Shown here in pieces: positions 36,267-45,227 of a DNA stretch of 64,000 bases. The translations under genes and the position numbers were made by a program. The notes under the pieces are model-generated. The model saw only the letters and a list, made by a program, of their open reading frames with translations. It was not told the DNA's origin and did no database searches. The DNA is taken from assembly GCA_964473645.1 (NCBI GenBank), contig CAYYPW010000023.1, positions 1-64,000 of the forward strand. Reading direction: 5' to 3'. The DNA is from HdN1 sp964473645 (GTDB lineage: Bacteria > Pseudomonadota > Gammaproteobacteria > Pseudomonadales > Ketobacteraceae). Within the stretch, counting starts at the first letter, position 1; each line of letters starts with the position of its first letter.

Positions 36267-36388
36267 GGCCTTGCATGGGGTGTTGTTTCTGGAAACGGGC
36301 TAGGCGCCCCCCCACAAGTACGTCCCTGTAGGCTCGACGGCCGCATCCCTGCGGCCGACGTTCCATAAACAACACCCCATGCAAGGCC
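36267..36388. repeat. Variable-arm palindromic repeat, copy 1
   Basis: A 122 bp element lying between the converging Rieske and serine hydrolase genes. The outer arms (36267-36288 and 36367-36388) are a perfect 22 bp inverted repeat unique to this copy. The core (36289-36366) starts CTGGAAACG and ends GACGTTCCAT, and shares ACAAGTACGTCC-TGTA-GCTCGACG with the other copies. Its inner hairpin is GGCCGCA/TGCGGCC, a paired change compared with CGCCGACAT/ATGTCGGCG in copies 2 and 3. A C-rich 14 nt insertion sits near the left side of the core. It may also act as a terminator for both genes. Confidence 0.85.
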
Positions 36389-36448
36389 TTCAAGCTTCAG
36401 TGGTAATTTCAAGTTCGAGCCGGTCTCTTTATTGCTGAGATCGTGCTA

Positions 36449-37687
36449 TCAAACCGCAGTGACCGCTACCGGTTTTTGCGCTTTCCATTCCAGGCGACGA
36501 TCTGCGCAGCGTACAACATCCCCCGAAATTTTTACGATGCGCAAATCGCCCATCGGCGTGCCGATACCCGTATTCAGTGTCATGGCCATCGCCAATTGAC
36601 GTGAGGGATCACACCACGCGCCGGAGCCGCCAAAACCAAAATGTCCAAAGCCGTGCGGTACGCGCTGACCTAGCGTATACACCTGATGATACCCAAGCCG
36701 CCATTTCATCGGGAAATTGACGACTTTGTCACGACCACTGGTTTGTTGCTGACTCATACGGGCAACACGTTCTTCTGACATGATGCGCACGCCGCCAAGT
36801 TCTCCACCGTTGGCAATGGTGGCGTACATTTTGGCCAGCGAGCGCGCAGTAAAGGCGCCGTTGGCGGCGGGAATGATGGCTTGCATGGCTTCGGGATCGT
36901 TGAAATTGATCTGGTCAACAAATTCCGGCGCAAGGGCTTTGGCAAAATGAGTGAAATCAGCACCCACCAAGCGTGTCAGGAAATGCAAAATCTCGCGCAA
37001 GCGTGGGCTCATGCGCTGATAGGATTTTAACGCCACACCTACGCGGCCATTCATGGTGATGAGATTCGCAAGGCGTGACAGATCCTCATCAGGAACGCCG
37101 ATAAACATACCGTCGAGCTGCAGCGGGTCAGCCAACTGTTCTTTCAAGACAGTTTGAAAGGGTTTACCGGTGATTTTCTCGATCAGGCCACCAATGATGT
37201 GGCCGTAGGTCAAGCCATGGTAAGCGCTGTGTAATCCAGGCGTATGAATGGGGGTGGCTTCTTCCAGCAGGCGAAGGGCGTCTTCCCAGTTCCAGAAATG
37301 CTCTTTGCTAAAGCCATAATCGGCAATGTTATATAAGCCGGCCTGGTGTGAAAGCGCGTGGCGAATGGTAATGTTTTCTTTGCCATTCTTGCCAAAGGCG
37401 GGCCAATACTTGGCGATGAGGTCATCGTAATCCGCCAGCCCCTGGTCGACCAGCATGTGGAGTAGCGTCGATGTCACGCCTTTGGTGGTGGAGGCGGAAA
37501 ATACGATGGTGTCCTGCTGCCAGGGTTGACCTTCGCGATTGCGAGTGCCGCCCCAGATGTCCACTACCTTTTCCCCCTGGTGATAAATACATACCGAGGC
37601 GCCACCGGCCGTCTTCTTTGGAAGTATTTTAATAAGGGATTCAGCAACCTGGCCAAAATCCGGATGAAACTCGCCCTGCAGCACCAT
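36449..37687 (-). CDS. Beta-lactamase-fold serine hydrolase (class C/EstB-like esterase)
   Basis: A 412 aa cytoplasmic-looking serine hydrolase. The nucleophile motif is Ser66-Thr-Thr-Lys69 (FSASTTKG), a second Tyr motif follows near YHGLTYGH, and the third motif region is HGFGHFGFGGSG. The absence of a signal peptide and this arrangement favour an esterase or lipase of the family VIII/LpqK-like kind over an antibiotic-degrading beta-lactamase. It is divergent from a TetR regulator whose probable operator lies between them, so substrate-controlled expression is likely. The natural substrate is unknown. Confidence 0.88.
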   Translation of the reverse strand: MVLQGEFHPDFGQVAESLIKILPKKTAGGASVCIYHQGEKVVDIWGGTRNREGQPWQQDTIVFSASTTKGVTSTLLHMLVDQGLADYDDLIAKYWPAFGKNGKENITIRHALSHQAGLYNIADYGFSKEHFWNWEDALRLLEEATPIHTPGLHSAYHGLTYGHIIGGLIEKITGKPFQTVLKEQLADPLQLDGMFIGVPDEDLSRLANLITMNGRVGVALKSYQRMSPRLREILHFLTRLVGADFTHFAKALAPEFVDQINFNDPEAMQAIIPAANGAFTARSLAKMYATIANGGELGGVRIMSEERVARMSQQQTSGRDKVVNFPMKWRLGYHQVYTLGQRVPHGFGHFGFGGSGAWCDPSRQLAMAMTLNTGIGTPMGDLRIVKISGDVVRCADRRLEWKAQKPVAVTAV

Positions 37688-37745
37688 ACAAAACCCGCCC
37701 CACGCTTGTTAATATTGCTGTTATTCGATCTTCACGAGAATGTTT

Positions 37746-37788
37746 CACCTATAACTCAATAGGCGCTTCAGCTATAATCTTATAGGTG
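37746..37788. promoter_or_regulatory. Candidate TetR operator in the hydrolase/regulator divergent gap
   Basis: The outer inverted repeat CACCTATAA (37746-37754) / TTATAGGTG (37780-37788) encloses two smaller palindromes: CCTAT-AACTCA-ATAGG (37748-37763) and CTATAA-TC-TTATAG (37772-37785). A perfect -10 box TATAAT (37773-37778) lies inside the second one. Binding of the adjacent TetR protein here would block transcription in both directions. Confidence 0.6.
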
Positions 37789-37868
37789 GACTGCTTAGTC
37801 AATAGCCGCTTATCCTCCTGGCGGCTCACCCCTTGGCGCTTCAGGATCTGGATCTATCAGGACGTACA

Positions 37869-38522
37869 ATGCCCGCAGAAGCCAAAACTCATCTCAGCCG
37901 TAACGAACTCAAGGCGCAAACCCGCGGGCGTATTCTCGATGCTGCGATCAACACGCTGATCGAGGAGGGATACGTTGGCTTTAGCATGAATAAAATCGCC
38001 AAGCGTGCCGGCATCGCGCAACCCAGTTTTTATGTGCATTTTGAGAACATGGAGCAATTGTTCGAGGCAATGGCCGAGAACATGGCGGAACGTTTTATCC
38101 GTCCGCTGCAACGCTCGTTGGAGTCTGTCGTGCTCACGCTCAAGCCCGATGAGATCCGCGGCATGATTTATCGTTTATTCGTTGTCGGGTTTGACATTAT
38201 TCGAGATCAACAAGCCTTGTGCCGCATGGTGTGGGCGGAGCGGGATCAACCCAACTCGCCGCTAAGCGCATATCTGGATCGTTTCTATCTGGATAATAAA
38301 AATAGCTGGGGGGTGGTGTTGACCAATATCGGATTGGCCGGCACCAGCGAAGACGACAAAGTTCGCTTGCGCTTGTTTATGGATGGCGTGTTTGCGCTGT
38401 TTGAATGCTATGCCACCCAGTGGATGTCTGGGCGCTATAGCGATGTGAGCCAACCGGCCAACGCCTTGACGGACTATGTCATTTCGTATTGGCAAAAAGA
38501 GATGACGCGCTTGTTTCCCTAG
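37869..38522 (+). CDS. TetR-family transcriptional regulator
   Basis: A 217 aa repressor. The N-terminal HTH covers about 17-62 (RGRILDAAINTLIEEGYVGFSMNKIAKRAGIAQPSFYVHF) and the C-terminal part is an all-helical ligand-binding domain. ATG 37869 with AGGA 7 nt upstream is preferred to TTG 37833. It is divergent from the serine hydrolase gene and probably controls it through the palindromes at 37746-37788. The ligand is presumably a substrate or product of that hydrolase, possibly an ester or lipid, since a FabR-like gene follows on the same strand. This is inference. Confidence 0.9.
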   Translation: MPAEAKTHLSRNELKAQTRGRILDAAINTLIEEGYVGFSMNKIAKRAGIAQPSFYVHFENMEQLFEAMAENMAERFIRPLQRSLESVVLTLKPDEIRGMIYRLFVVGFDIIRDQQALCRMVWAERDQPNSPLSAYLDRFYLDNKNSWGVVLTNIGLAGTSEDDKVRLRLFMDGVFALFECYATQWMSGRYSDVSQPANALTDYVISYWQKEMTRLFP

Positions 38523-38649
38523 CGGTTTTCGAGACTGGCGATTCCTACCCCTCCCTGCCTGTTGCAACCCGTTATATTGTTGGTACCATGCGTTTCCAAG
38601 CTCCGAGTTTCGAGCTTCCTGTTTTCGTTCATCCACGGCGTCCCCCAGC

Positions 38650-39273
38650 ATGGCTAGCAGAACCGAACAACGAGAAAAAACCCGCAGTGCCATTGTGCAA
38701 GCCGCATTGAACCTGAGCGCAGAAAAAGGCTTTCCAGCGTTGAGCCTGCGGGAGGTGACACGGGAAGCAGGCGTCGCCCCCGCGACCTTCTATCGCTACT
38801 TTGTCGACATGGAAGAATTGGGCCTGGCCATGGTGGATGAGGTGGGTCTGTCGCTGCGTTCCCTGATGCGCAAGGCGCGGCACCGGGTCAAGATGGAAGG
38901 CAGCGTGGTCAATACGTCGATTGAAACGTTCATGATGTTCATTGATCGCAACCCCCAACTCTTCAAGCTGTTGATGGGCGATCGCGCCGGCGGCCCCCGC
39001 TCTTTTCGTGAAGCCATCACTAAAGAAAAACAGCGTTTTATCGACGAACTGATCGATGACCTCAGCAGAGATTCCCCTAACCGCAATCAACCATTGAGTC
39101 ACATCGAGGTCGTCGCCGAGATGATCGTGAATCTTGTGTTTGATGGCGGGATTGAAGCTATCGATCTGCCCAAAGAGAAACGCCAACCCATTGCTGAAAA
39201 GCTGATGTTGGAGCTAAGAATCATTCTGACCGGCAGCCACGGTATGGCATTAAAGGCCGCCGCCAAGCAGTAA
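38650..39273 (+). CDS. fabR: FabR-like TetR-family regulator of unsaturated fatty acid synthesis
   Basis: A 207 aa TetR-family protein very close in pattern to FabR: REKTRSAIVQAALNLSAEKG at the start of the HTH, then the diagnostic VAPATFYRYFVDMEELGLAMVDE (about 43-65). The C-terminal domain holds FRNPQLF-like and EMIVNLVFDGGIEAID segments. FabR represses fabA/fabB-type genes when bound to unsaturated acyl-ACP/CoA. No fab or desaturase gene is adjacent, so control would be in trans. It is 127 bp downstream of another TetR gene and converges on the GGDEF-EAL gene. Confidence 0.82.
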   Translation: MASRTEQREKTRSAIVQAALNLSAEKGFPALSLREVTREAGVAPATFYRYFVDMEELGLAMVDEVGLSLRSLMRKARHRVKMEGSVVNTSIETFMMFIDRNPQLFKLLMGDRAGGPRSFREAITKEKQRFIDELIDDLSRDSPNRNQPLSHIEVVAEMIVNLVFDGGIEAIDLPKEKRQPIAEKLMLELRIILTGSHGMALKAAAKQ

Positions 39274-39316
39274 TCGGCGCTGTCGGCCTGCCACTGCATT
39301 ATGCAAGCGCTGGCAC

Positions 39317-41725
39317 TCAATGCGCTTCCGCGGGTTCAGGCGTCTCTTCGAGCACGTTACAGAAATATTTTTCCATTACTGACGACGCGCTGAGTGGCGG
39401 GCTGAGAAAGTGTCCCTGCACCCAATCACAGCCATGCTCTTTTAGATAAGCATGCTGATCAGCGGTTTCCACCCCTTCGGCGATCACCCCCAGTTTAAGA
39501 CTCTTGCCAATGGCGATAACGGCGTTGGTGAGGGCCTGCGTGCCACCCTCCATTACCAAATCACGCACAAAATCACGATCAATTTTGAGCGTATGCACAG
39601 GAAAACGACGCAAATAATTCAGTGACGAGTAACCTACACCAAAATCATCAATGGCAATTTTGATTCCCGCCGCACTCAGTTGCGTAAGAATCTTGAGGGA
39701 ACGGGTGACATCCTCCATCACCGCATGCTCGGTAATTTCAACCTCGATGTAATGCGGATCAATGTCATGCTTTTCGACTTGCCACAACAACCATTCGACG
39801 AAATTGCTGCGTTTGAACTGCGTCGCAGACACGTTGATCGCCAAACGCCCTGGGTCAAAGCCTTGGGACAACCATTCCGCCAGTGTTTCAAAGGCTTTCT
39901 CGACGACCCATTCCCCAATGGGAATGATCAGCTCGGTTTCTTCTGCCATTTCCAGAAACTGGGTGGGCTCAAGCGAACCAAAACGCGGGTGCTGCCAACG
40001 CAGCAGCACTTCCAACCCGGCCAGTGCACCACTGCCAGTTTCACATTGGGGCTGATAATACAGTTCGAATTCTTCATTGGTCAGCGCCTTGCGCAAGGCG
40101 CTTTCCATGATCAGGCGTTCCATAGCCTGCACGTTCATGGTGCTATCGTAAAAATGGTAATTGTTCTTACCGCCCTTCTTGGCGGCATACATGGCCATAT
40201 CAGAATTGCGCACCAACTCTTCCGGCATTTGGCCATCACGTGGGTAAATGGCAATCCCGATACTGGTCGAGGTATAAACTTCGCGGCCCTCGATCAAAAA
40301 ACCGGTAACAAACTGGGCAAGTATCCGCTTGGCTGTTTTGATGGCAGTATTTTCTGCCTCTTTCGCCGAACTCAGATCCGTCAGCAGCACGGCGAACTCG
40401 TCACCGCCAACACGCGCCACCATATCGTTCTCGCGTATGCAATACAACAAACGACGCGCGACGGCCTTTAGCAGCTGATCCCCGGCGGTATGCCCCAACG
40501 AATCATTGATGGGCTTGAAGCGATCCAGATCCAAAAACAACACGGCAATCGACTCTTCAGAACGCCGCGCATTGCTCAACGCCCGATTCAGGCGTTCAAA
40601 AAAAGATGCGCGGTTAGGAATTTCGGTCAGCAAATCGAAATACGCCAGGCGATAAATGCGCTGCTCGTTCTGCTTTTTCTCAGCCATGTCGACCAGCACC
40701 CCCACATAGTGCATGACCTGCTGCTCACCGTCTCGCGTGCCAGTAACGCTCAGAATGGACGGCTTTACCTGATCACTTTTGCAGACAATGCCGGTTTCCA
40801 CCCGCCAGATACCGCCATCGTCCACCATTTTGCGCATGTTTTTAAACAGGCCATTGCTCAAATGGTCTTCCCACAAACGACTGCAATGCAGGCCCTGCAC
40901 ATCTTCCGGGCTAAAACCGGTCATACTGTGAAAGGCCTTGTTGGCACGCACGATAAAGCCTTCACGGTCGGTAATGAACACCCCCTCCCCTATGGCTTCA
41001 AACACCGTAGCCGCCAGCTGCTTTTCGTGCTCGACCAGCACCGCCTGCGCAGGAAAGAAAGCACAATGCAGAATCACCGACACCTGCCCGTCTTCCCCAT
41101 ACAGCAGCCATTGGGTGGTCACCGACAAGCGCGGAACGCCTTTGAAATCAATCACCGGCACCCGCAATTGGCGCGCCGCATGCGATTCGCCCACGGGCAT
41201 GCCTTTGGTTTCCGACAACCAGTAAACCAGATCGTTTTTGAGAATTCGCGCTGAATGCGGCGGCACAAACACCGGCATGTCGTCACTGAAAGAGGTCGCA
41301 GTCGGCGCCTCGAAACAATCGAGTGCCAAGGTTTCTCCCGTCAATTGGGAGGCCCACACCCGAATACCGGCGTTAGGCGGTTGCGCCGTCCACTGCTTGG
41401 CGGGGTAGGCAAACAATGCCCAATGATCAGCGGATGACCCCGAACGCGGCGTCAAAGGCACCACCACGCTCACCCATTGCTCACCCGCCACATTGTGATG
41501 CTCGATCAAGGGGCGATCCAGGAACATCCCGCCCTTATTTTGCCCTAATCGAACTAGCGTCTGGCAAAGTTGTTCACGCAGCGCTGCACGCTTGCCTGTC
41601 TTTTCAGCCAGGAACCGAAAGTTGTCGGTCAAAAGCACACGCGGGCCCAACTGCACCATTACCACAGGCGGCACCTGTGCCAGTGCAATCGGGTTTACTA
41701 TCGAGCTGCTGCCACTTTTATCCAT
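39317..41725 (-). CDS. PAS-GGDEF-EAL c-di-GMP protein
   Basis: An 802 aa cytoplasmic sensor combining two c-di-GMP domains. An N-terminal PAS-like region (first 230 residues, LTDNFRFLAEKTGKRAALRE) and a canonical PAS (about 245-370) precede GGDEF (intact GGDEF near residue 441) and EAL. The EAL motif appears as EVLLRW near 571, and DDFGVGYSSL and the downstream KIDRDFV are conserved, so phosphodiesterase activity is likely; the intact GGDEF may be active or regulatory. ATG 41725 is preferred (AGGA 8 nt upstream); a longer frame to 41836 would add a hydrophobic N-terminus and make it membrane-bound. It converges on the fabR-like gene. Confidence 0.9.
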   Translation of the reverse strand: MDKSGSSSIVNPIALAQVPPVVMVQLGPRVLLTDNFRFLAEKTGKRAALREQLCQTLVRLGQNKGGMFLDRPLIEHHNVAGEQWVSVVVPLTPRSGSSADHWALFAYPAKQWTAQPPNAGIRVWASQLTGETLALDCFEAPTATSFSDDMPVFVPPHSARILKNDLVYWLSETKGMPVGESHAARQLRVPVIDFKGVPRLSVTTQWLLYGEDGQVSVILHCAFFPAQAVLVEHEKQLAATVFEAIGEGVFITDREGFIVRANKAFHSMTGFSPEDVQGLHCSRLWEDHLSNGLFKNMRKMVDDGGIWRVETGIVCKSDQVKPSILSVTGTRDGEQQVMHYVGVLVDMAEKKQNEQRIYRLAYFDLLTEIPNRASFFERLNRALSNARRSEESIAVLFLDLDRFKPINDSLGHTAGDQLLKAVARRLLYCIRENDMVARVGGDEFAVLLTDLSSAKEAENTAIKTAKRILAQFVTGFLIEGREVYTSTSIGIAIYPRDGQMPEELVRNSDMAMYAAKKGGKNNYHFYDSTMNVQAMERLIMESALRKALTNEEFELYYQPQCETGSGALAGLEVLLRWQHPRFGSLEPTQFLEMAEETELIIPIGEWVVEKAFETLAEWLSQGFDPGRLAINVSATQFKRSNFVEWLLWQVEKHDIDPHYIEVEITEHAVMEDVTRSLKILTQLSAAGIKIAIDDFGVGYSSLNYLRRFPVHTLKIDRDFVRDLVMEGGTQALTNAVIAIGKSLKLGVIAEGVETADQHAYLKEHGCDWVQGHFLSPPLSASSVMEKYFCNVLEETPEPAEAH

Positions 41726-41912
41726 ACCAAATGTCCTGTGAGAGGGACTAAGGGGAGCCTGCGGACAATAACATCTCTCTACCACCATGCCAGCAATCAA
41801 GCTTGCAACGAGGCTTGCAACGAGAATGCCACGCAAGCGGGCAAATAGTGAAAAACCACCCGCAATGGACCCAAGAACACGTATAAAGTTTCATCAGGTG
41901 CGTCGCGTGCAA

Positions 41913-42887
41913 CTATTCGTTGCCGCTCACCAAATCATTTGAATAATACACTTTGCCTGAATCATCAATGATGACAGCCGACATATTTTGCAGTTGATTC
42001 ACCAAAGCAAGCCCTTTCTCAGTGCCTAACACGAACACGGTGGTCGACATGGCATCGGTGCTGGTGGCATCTTCCCCCAAAATGGTAACGCTGCGCAGCC
42101 CTTTGGCAGACTTACCGGTCAGCGGATTGATGATGTGGTGATAACGCGTGCCCTCAGATTCAAAATAGCGTTCATAATCGCCCGAGGTAGAGACGGCCAT
42201 GTTTTCTACCGGAAGCTTGATAACATGCCCTTCACCACGGGGATTCTTGATGCCAACCACCCACAGCCGCCCACGACGATCTCCCAGAATGCGGCTGTCC
42301 CCGCCGGCAGTGACAATGGCATGCTTCACTCCCGCATCGAGCAGGATGGAATAGCCTCGATCCACGGCATAGCCTTTGGCAATTCCACCCAGATCGATGA
42401 CAACCCCCGGCTTGGCATAACGAATGGTACGGGCAGTGCGATTTAGCTGCAAATGGTGGTAATCAATCAAAGGGAGCAGCTGACCGATCTCGTTATCACT
42501 CGGTTTTACGCTGTGGCGGTAATCGTAACGGTGCCCGACCGAGGCAAAGGTGATATCAAACGCACCACCACTTAGTTCGCTGTAATAGTTGGAGCGTTCC
42601 ACAATATCGAAAAGCTCTTTTGACACCGTTACCGCCTGGGTGGCCGCTTTGGCATTGAGTTGCGATAACTCACTGCTGGCAATATACGGACTCATAGTGG
42701 CTTCAATACGCCGCATTTCCTGCATCACGGCATCAATGAGGCGTTTTGCCTGATGTTGATCTTCCAGCCACAGCTCCACCACGACAGAGGTGCCCATAAT
42801 GGCTTCTTCACGGCTGAACCATTCGGCGCGCGCTGTGTCGCACAACAGCACTAAAGCACCTAAAAATAACGTGGCAAATTTTTTCAT
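41913..42887 (-). CDS. apbE: FAD:protein FMN transferase
   Basis: A 324 aa exported flavin transferase that attaches FMN covalently to Thr residues of NqrB/RnfG-type proteins. Signal peptide (cleavage near ARA-EW), then the family features: MGTSVVVELW, VVIDLGGIAKGYAVDRGYSIL, a GG loop in HAIVTAGGDSRILG, and the late DATSTDAMSTTVFVLG metal-binding segment. No nqr or rnf genes lie in the window, so its target is elsewhere. The gene begins 3 bp after greB, suggesting a shared transcript, an arrangement without obvious functional sense. Confidence 0.92.
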   Translation of the reverse strand: MKKFATLFLGALVLLCDTARAEWFSREEAIMGTSVVVELWLEDQHQAKRLIDAVMQEMRRIEATMSPYIASSELSQLNAKAATQAVTVSKELFDIVERSNYYSELSGGAFDITFASVGHRYDYRHSVKPSDNEIGQLLPLIDYHHLQLNRTARTIRYAKPGVVIDLGGIAKGYAVDRGYSILLDAGVKHAIVTAGGDSRILGDRRGRLWVVGIKNPRGEGHVIKLPVENMAVSTSGDYERYFESEGTRYHHIINPLTGKSAKGLRSVTILGEDATSTDAMSTTVFVLGTEKGLALVNQLQNMSAVIIDDSGKVYYSNDLVSGNE

Positions 42888-42890
42888 GGC

Positions 42891-43406
42891 TTATTGATCC
42901 GCAACGACAGGCGTGTAGGCCACACTGACCACGTCATAACGTGCCTCACCTTTTGGCGTGTTGATCACAACCTCATCGCCTTCCTGCTTTTTGAGCAACG
43001 CCCGCGCCAGTGGAGAATCAATACTGATCCAGCCCTTGTCGAGATCAATTTCATCGGCGCCGACAATGCGATAACGGTGTTCGATGCCTGCTTCGTCGTC
43101 AAGCACCACCCAAGCCCCGAAAAAAATACGACTGGGATCATCCGGAGCTTGCGCGATCGCTTTCAATACTTCCAGACGCTTGACTAGATAGCGAATACGG
43201 CTGTCGATTTCACGCAATTGCTTTTTACGATAGATATATTCTGCATTTTCAGAACGATCACCCTCAGCGGCGGCAGCTGCCAGCGCACGCGTCACTTCGG
43301 GTCGGTGTTTGTCGCAAAGAAATCGCAACTCACTTTCCAGGCGATGACGCCCTTCCGGAGTAATGAGGGGTGATGAAGGCGTTGAGGGTGGTCTGTAGCG
43401 TGACAT
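42891..43406 (-). CDS. greB: Transcription elongation factor GreB
   Basis: A 171 aa Gre factor that binds the RNA polymerase secondary channel and stimulates cleavage of backtracked RNA. The N-terminal coiled coil has the acidic tip residues in AAEGDRSENAEYIYRKKQLREID, characteristic of GreB/GreA, and the C-terminal FKBP-like domain runs from about 95 (RIFFGAWVVLDDE). The 'YIYRKKQLREIDSRIRYL' pattern favours GreB. A 13-residue Pro/Ser-rich N-terminal extension precedes the usual start; ATG 43406 is used. It lies 7 bp after the preceding unknown exported gene on the same strand. Confidence 0.92.
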   Translation of the reverse strand: MSRYRPPSTPSSPLITPEGRHRLESELRFLCDKHRPEVTRALAAAAAEGDRSENAEYIYRKKQLREIDSRIRYLVKRLEVLKAIAQAPDDPSRIFFGAWVVLDDEAGIEHRYRIVGADEIDLDKGWISIDSPLARALLKKQEGDEVVINTPKGEARYDVVSVAYTPVVADQ

Positions 43407-43413
43407 GAAATTC

Positions 43414-44067
43414 CTAGCGAAAGCTTTTCAACAGATCAAAGCGGATCGCCTGCGCGTATGCAACCAGTGTTTCACGCTCGGCGCCGTTTCCATTCACCAT
43501 GAGCACATAATCTGCCTCCACCGGAATCGACATATCACAATCCAGAGGCTTACTCTTGCCGCACAGGTAATGGCCGGTATAACCCTGCAATGGAATTTTT
43601 TCCATGCCGGGGCGCGGCATCAATAAACCGGCCAGCAGCATATCGAACAATGGCTGGGGGGTAGAAGGCTTTTGTATCAACACCATCTGCACTTTCTGTT
43701 CACCCTTGCTATACGTCAGCCCGGTCGCAAACACCGACCCTATCCCCATACTTTTGAATTTGCTGAGCGCCTCGTTGTCATCACTGGTTTGCCAACCTTC
43801 CAGGGGCGTTGGAAAAATCTTGTGTGCCCGTTGCGATTCCAATTGATGAATCAGGCTCAGGGCTTGATTCATGCGCGTGGCCGAGAGTTTGTATTGGCCG
43901 TTTTTATACGCATCATGGGCTTCGTCGAGGACTTCCTCTACTTCATCTTTCGCCGCTGCGCGGTCTTTGGTGGCGGCAACGCTCAAGGATGGCGCCAGCG
44001 GTGCTACTGCCACCAGTACCGCCAGCAGCAATGCCGCAGGAAGGGTTTTCAAATTCATCGACTTCAT
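43414..44067 (-). CDS. Exported protein of unknown function
   Basis: A 217 aa protein with a clear signal peptide (hydrophobic 10-30, cleavage near SVAA-TK). A helical, charged segment follows (about 38-75, DEAHDAYKNGQYKLSATRMN, TPR-like single unit), then a mixed domain with two cysteines (YLCGKSKPLDCDM). I recognise no family. The ATG overlaps the stop of the upstream unknown gene by 4 nt, and greB follows after 7 bp, so the genes probably form an operon. One TPR-like helix pair plus a beta domain suggests a binding role in the periplasm. Confidence 0.72.
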   Translation of the reverse strand: MKSMNLKTLPAALLLAVLVAVAPLAPSLSVAATKDRAAAKDEVEEVLDEAHDAYKNGQYKLSATRMNQALSLIHQLESQRAHKIFPTPLEGWQTSDDNEALSKFKSMGIGSVFATGLTYSKGEQKVQMVLIQKPSTPQPLFDMLLAGLLMPRPGMEKIPLQGYTGHYLCGKSKPLDCDMSIPVEADYVLMVNGNGAERETLVAYAQAIRFDLLKSFR

Positions 44068-45134
44068 GGTGATACCGGTTCCTCATTTTTGGTTGGCCCG
44101 CGATGGGCTGCCAGCAAGGTTTCGACCTGGCCTGACAAATAAAACGGTGCAAGTTCAGCGCGCACCAGCGTTTCCAGCATTTTTTTACGTTTCAACACGC
44201 CAATCACATGGGGAGCAAACCGCATCGCATCCGCCATCATCATATCGCGGCTAATACCGACTTCCTGCAGTAATCCCAATAACGTGCTTTCCCCGTATTT
44301 TTCGAAAAACACCTCTATGCCGGCATCAATAAAAGCTCCATAAAACTCAGTTTTTCGCAGTCCGTGCCAATACTCATACAAAATAACAAAAAATTCTTCA
44401 ATATCGAGCGCCGTAATCATGTCCCGAAACGAACCTGTGGTTCGCTCACGCAATTGCTGCCAGACATCCAGAACGGCGTTGCGTAGAATTCCGCTTTCAA
44501 GTCCATCCAGCAACACAGATTCGCTCTCATGCAACAAACCGCGCATGGTGCCACTGACAAAGTCGCGGGCTGCGTCTTCAATCATGATGGATAACTGCGA
44601 GGTTGAGGCGCCCAACAAGCCGCTACTGAATTTCAGGAGCTGCCGCGCACCCGGAAAATCACTTCGATGCACCTGTTTGCTTAAATGCGCCTTGACCGTT
44701 TGTAAGCAAACATCAGCGACCAAATCGGCGTACAAGGGGTTTTCTGTCACTTCCCGCACGATGGCGTCACGTACTTCGCGTAGTTCCAGGCCCTTGTCGA
44801 TGATCGCCTGCAAGTGCCGATCAGGCAACAAATCCCCCAAACGGGTCACATCATGCACCGGATGGGCATGCGCCGCCCTCCCCACTGCAGCAGCGAGTTC
44901 TGGCACCGCAACACTTAACTCGACCTCACACGCATAACGGCGTGCGGTGGTTTTGATCATGTCGGGGGTAACGACATCCTTGAGGCGCAAGCGTTCGGCA
45001 AATCCCAGCATTCGATCCAGGCGCGCCTCCATGTACGACTGCAGGCGTTTGCCTGATATATCGCTAACTACAAACGCAACATGGGCGTCCAACAATGCTT
45101 CTACCAACTGCGTATCCACTAACTGTCCGGTCAT
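44064..45134 (-). CDS. Helical protein of unknown function
   Basis: A 356 aa predicted soluble, nearly all-helical protein with no signal peptide, transmembrane segment or familiar motif. The sequence is regular and charged (for example EVTENPLYADLVADVCLQTVKAHLSKQ-type segments), well conserved in codon use with its neighbours, and overlaps the exported protein gene by 4 nt, so it is real. The N-terminal part recalls uncharacterised conserved hypothetical proteins of gammaproteobacteria. Its pairing with an exported partner may indicate a membrane-linked function. AAGGAT precedes ATG 45134. Confidence 0.75.
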   Translation of the reverse strand: MTGQLVDTQLVEALLDAHVAFVVSDISGKRLQSYMEARLDRMLGFAERLRLKDVVTPDMIKTTARRYACEVELSVAVPELAAAVGRAAHAHPVHDVTRLGDLLPDRHLQAIIDKGLELREVRDAIVREVTENPLYADLVADVCLQTVKAHLSKQVHRSDFPGARQLLKFSSGLLGASTSQLSIMIEDAARDFVSGTMRGLLHESESVLLDGLESGILRNAVLDVWQQLRERTTGSFRDMITALDIEEFFVILYEYWHGLRKTEFYGAFIDAGIEVFFEKYGESTLLGLLQEVGISRDMMMADAMRFAPHVIGVLKRKKMLETLVRAELAPFYLSGQVETLLAAHRGPTKNEEPVSP

Positions 45135-45227
45135 AGCGGCATCCTTATATCCCTGTAGTAACCATCATTTCAAACGCTACCCATTAAAAAGCCACGTTAC
45201 CTTTTAAGCTATAAATATATTTATAAG

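Noticed and set aside
36449..37687. Antibiotic-resistance beta-lactamase
   Set aside because: The SxxK fold is present, but there is no signal peptide and the pattern fits esterase-like serine hydrolases better.
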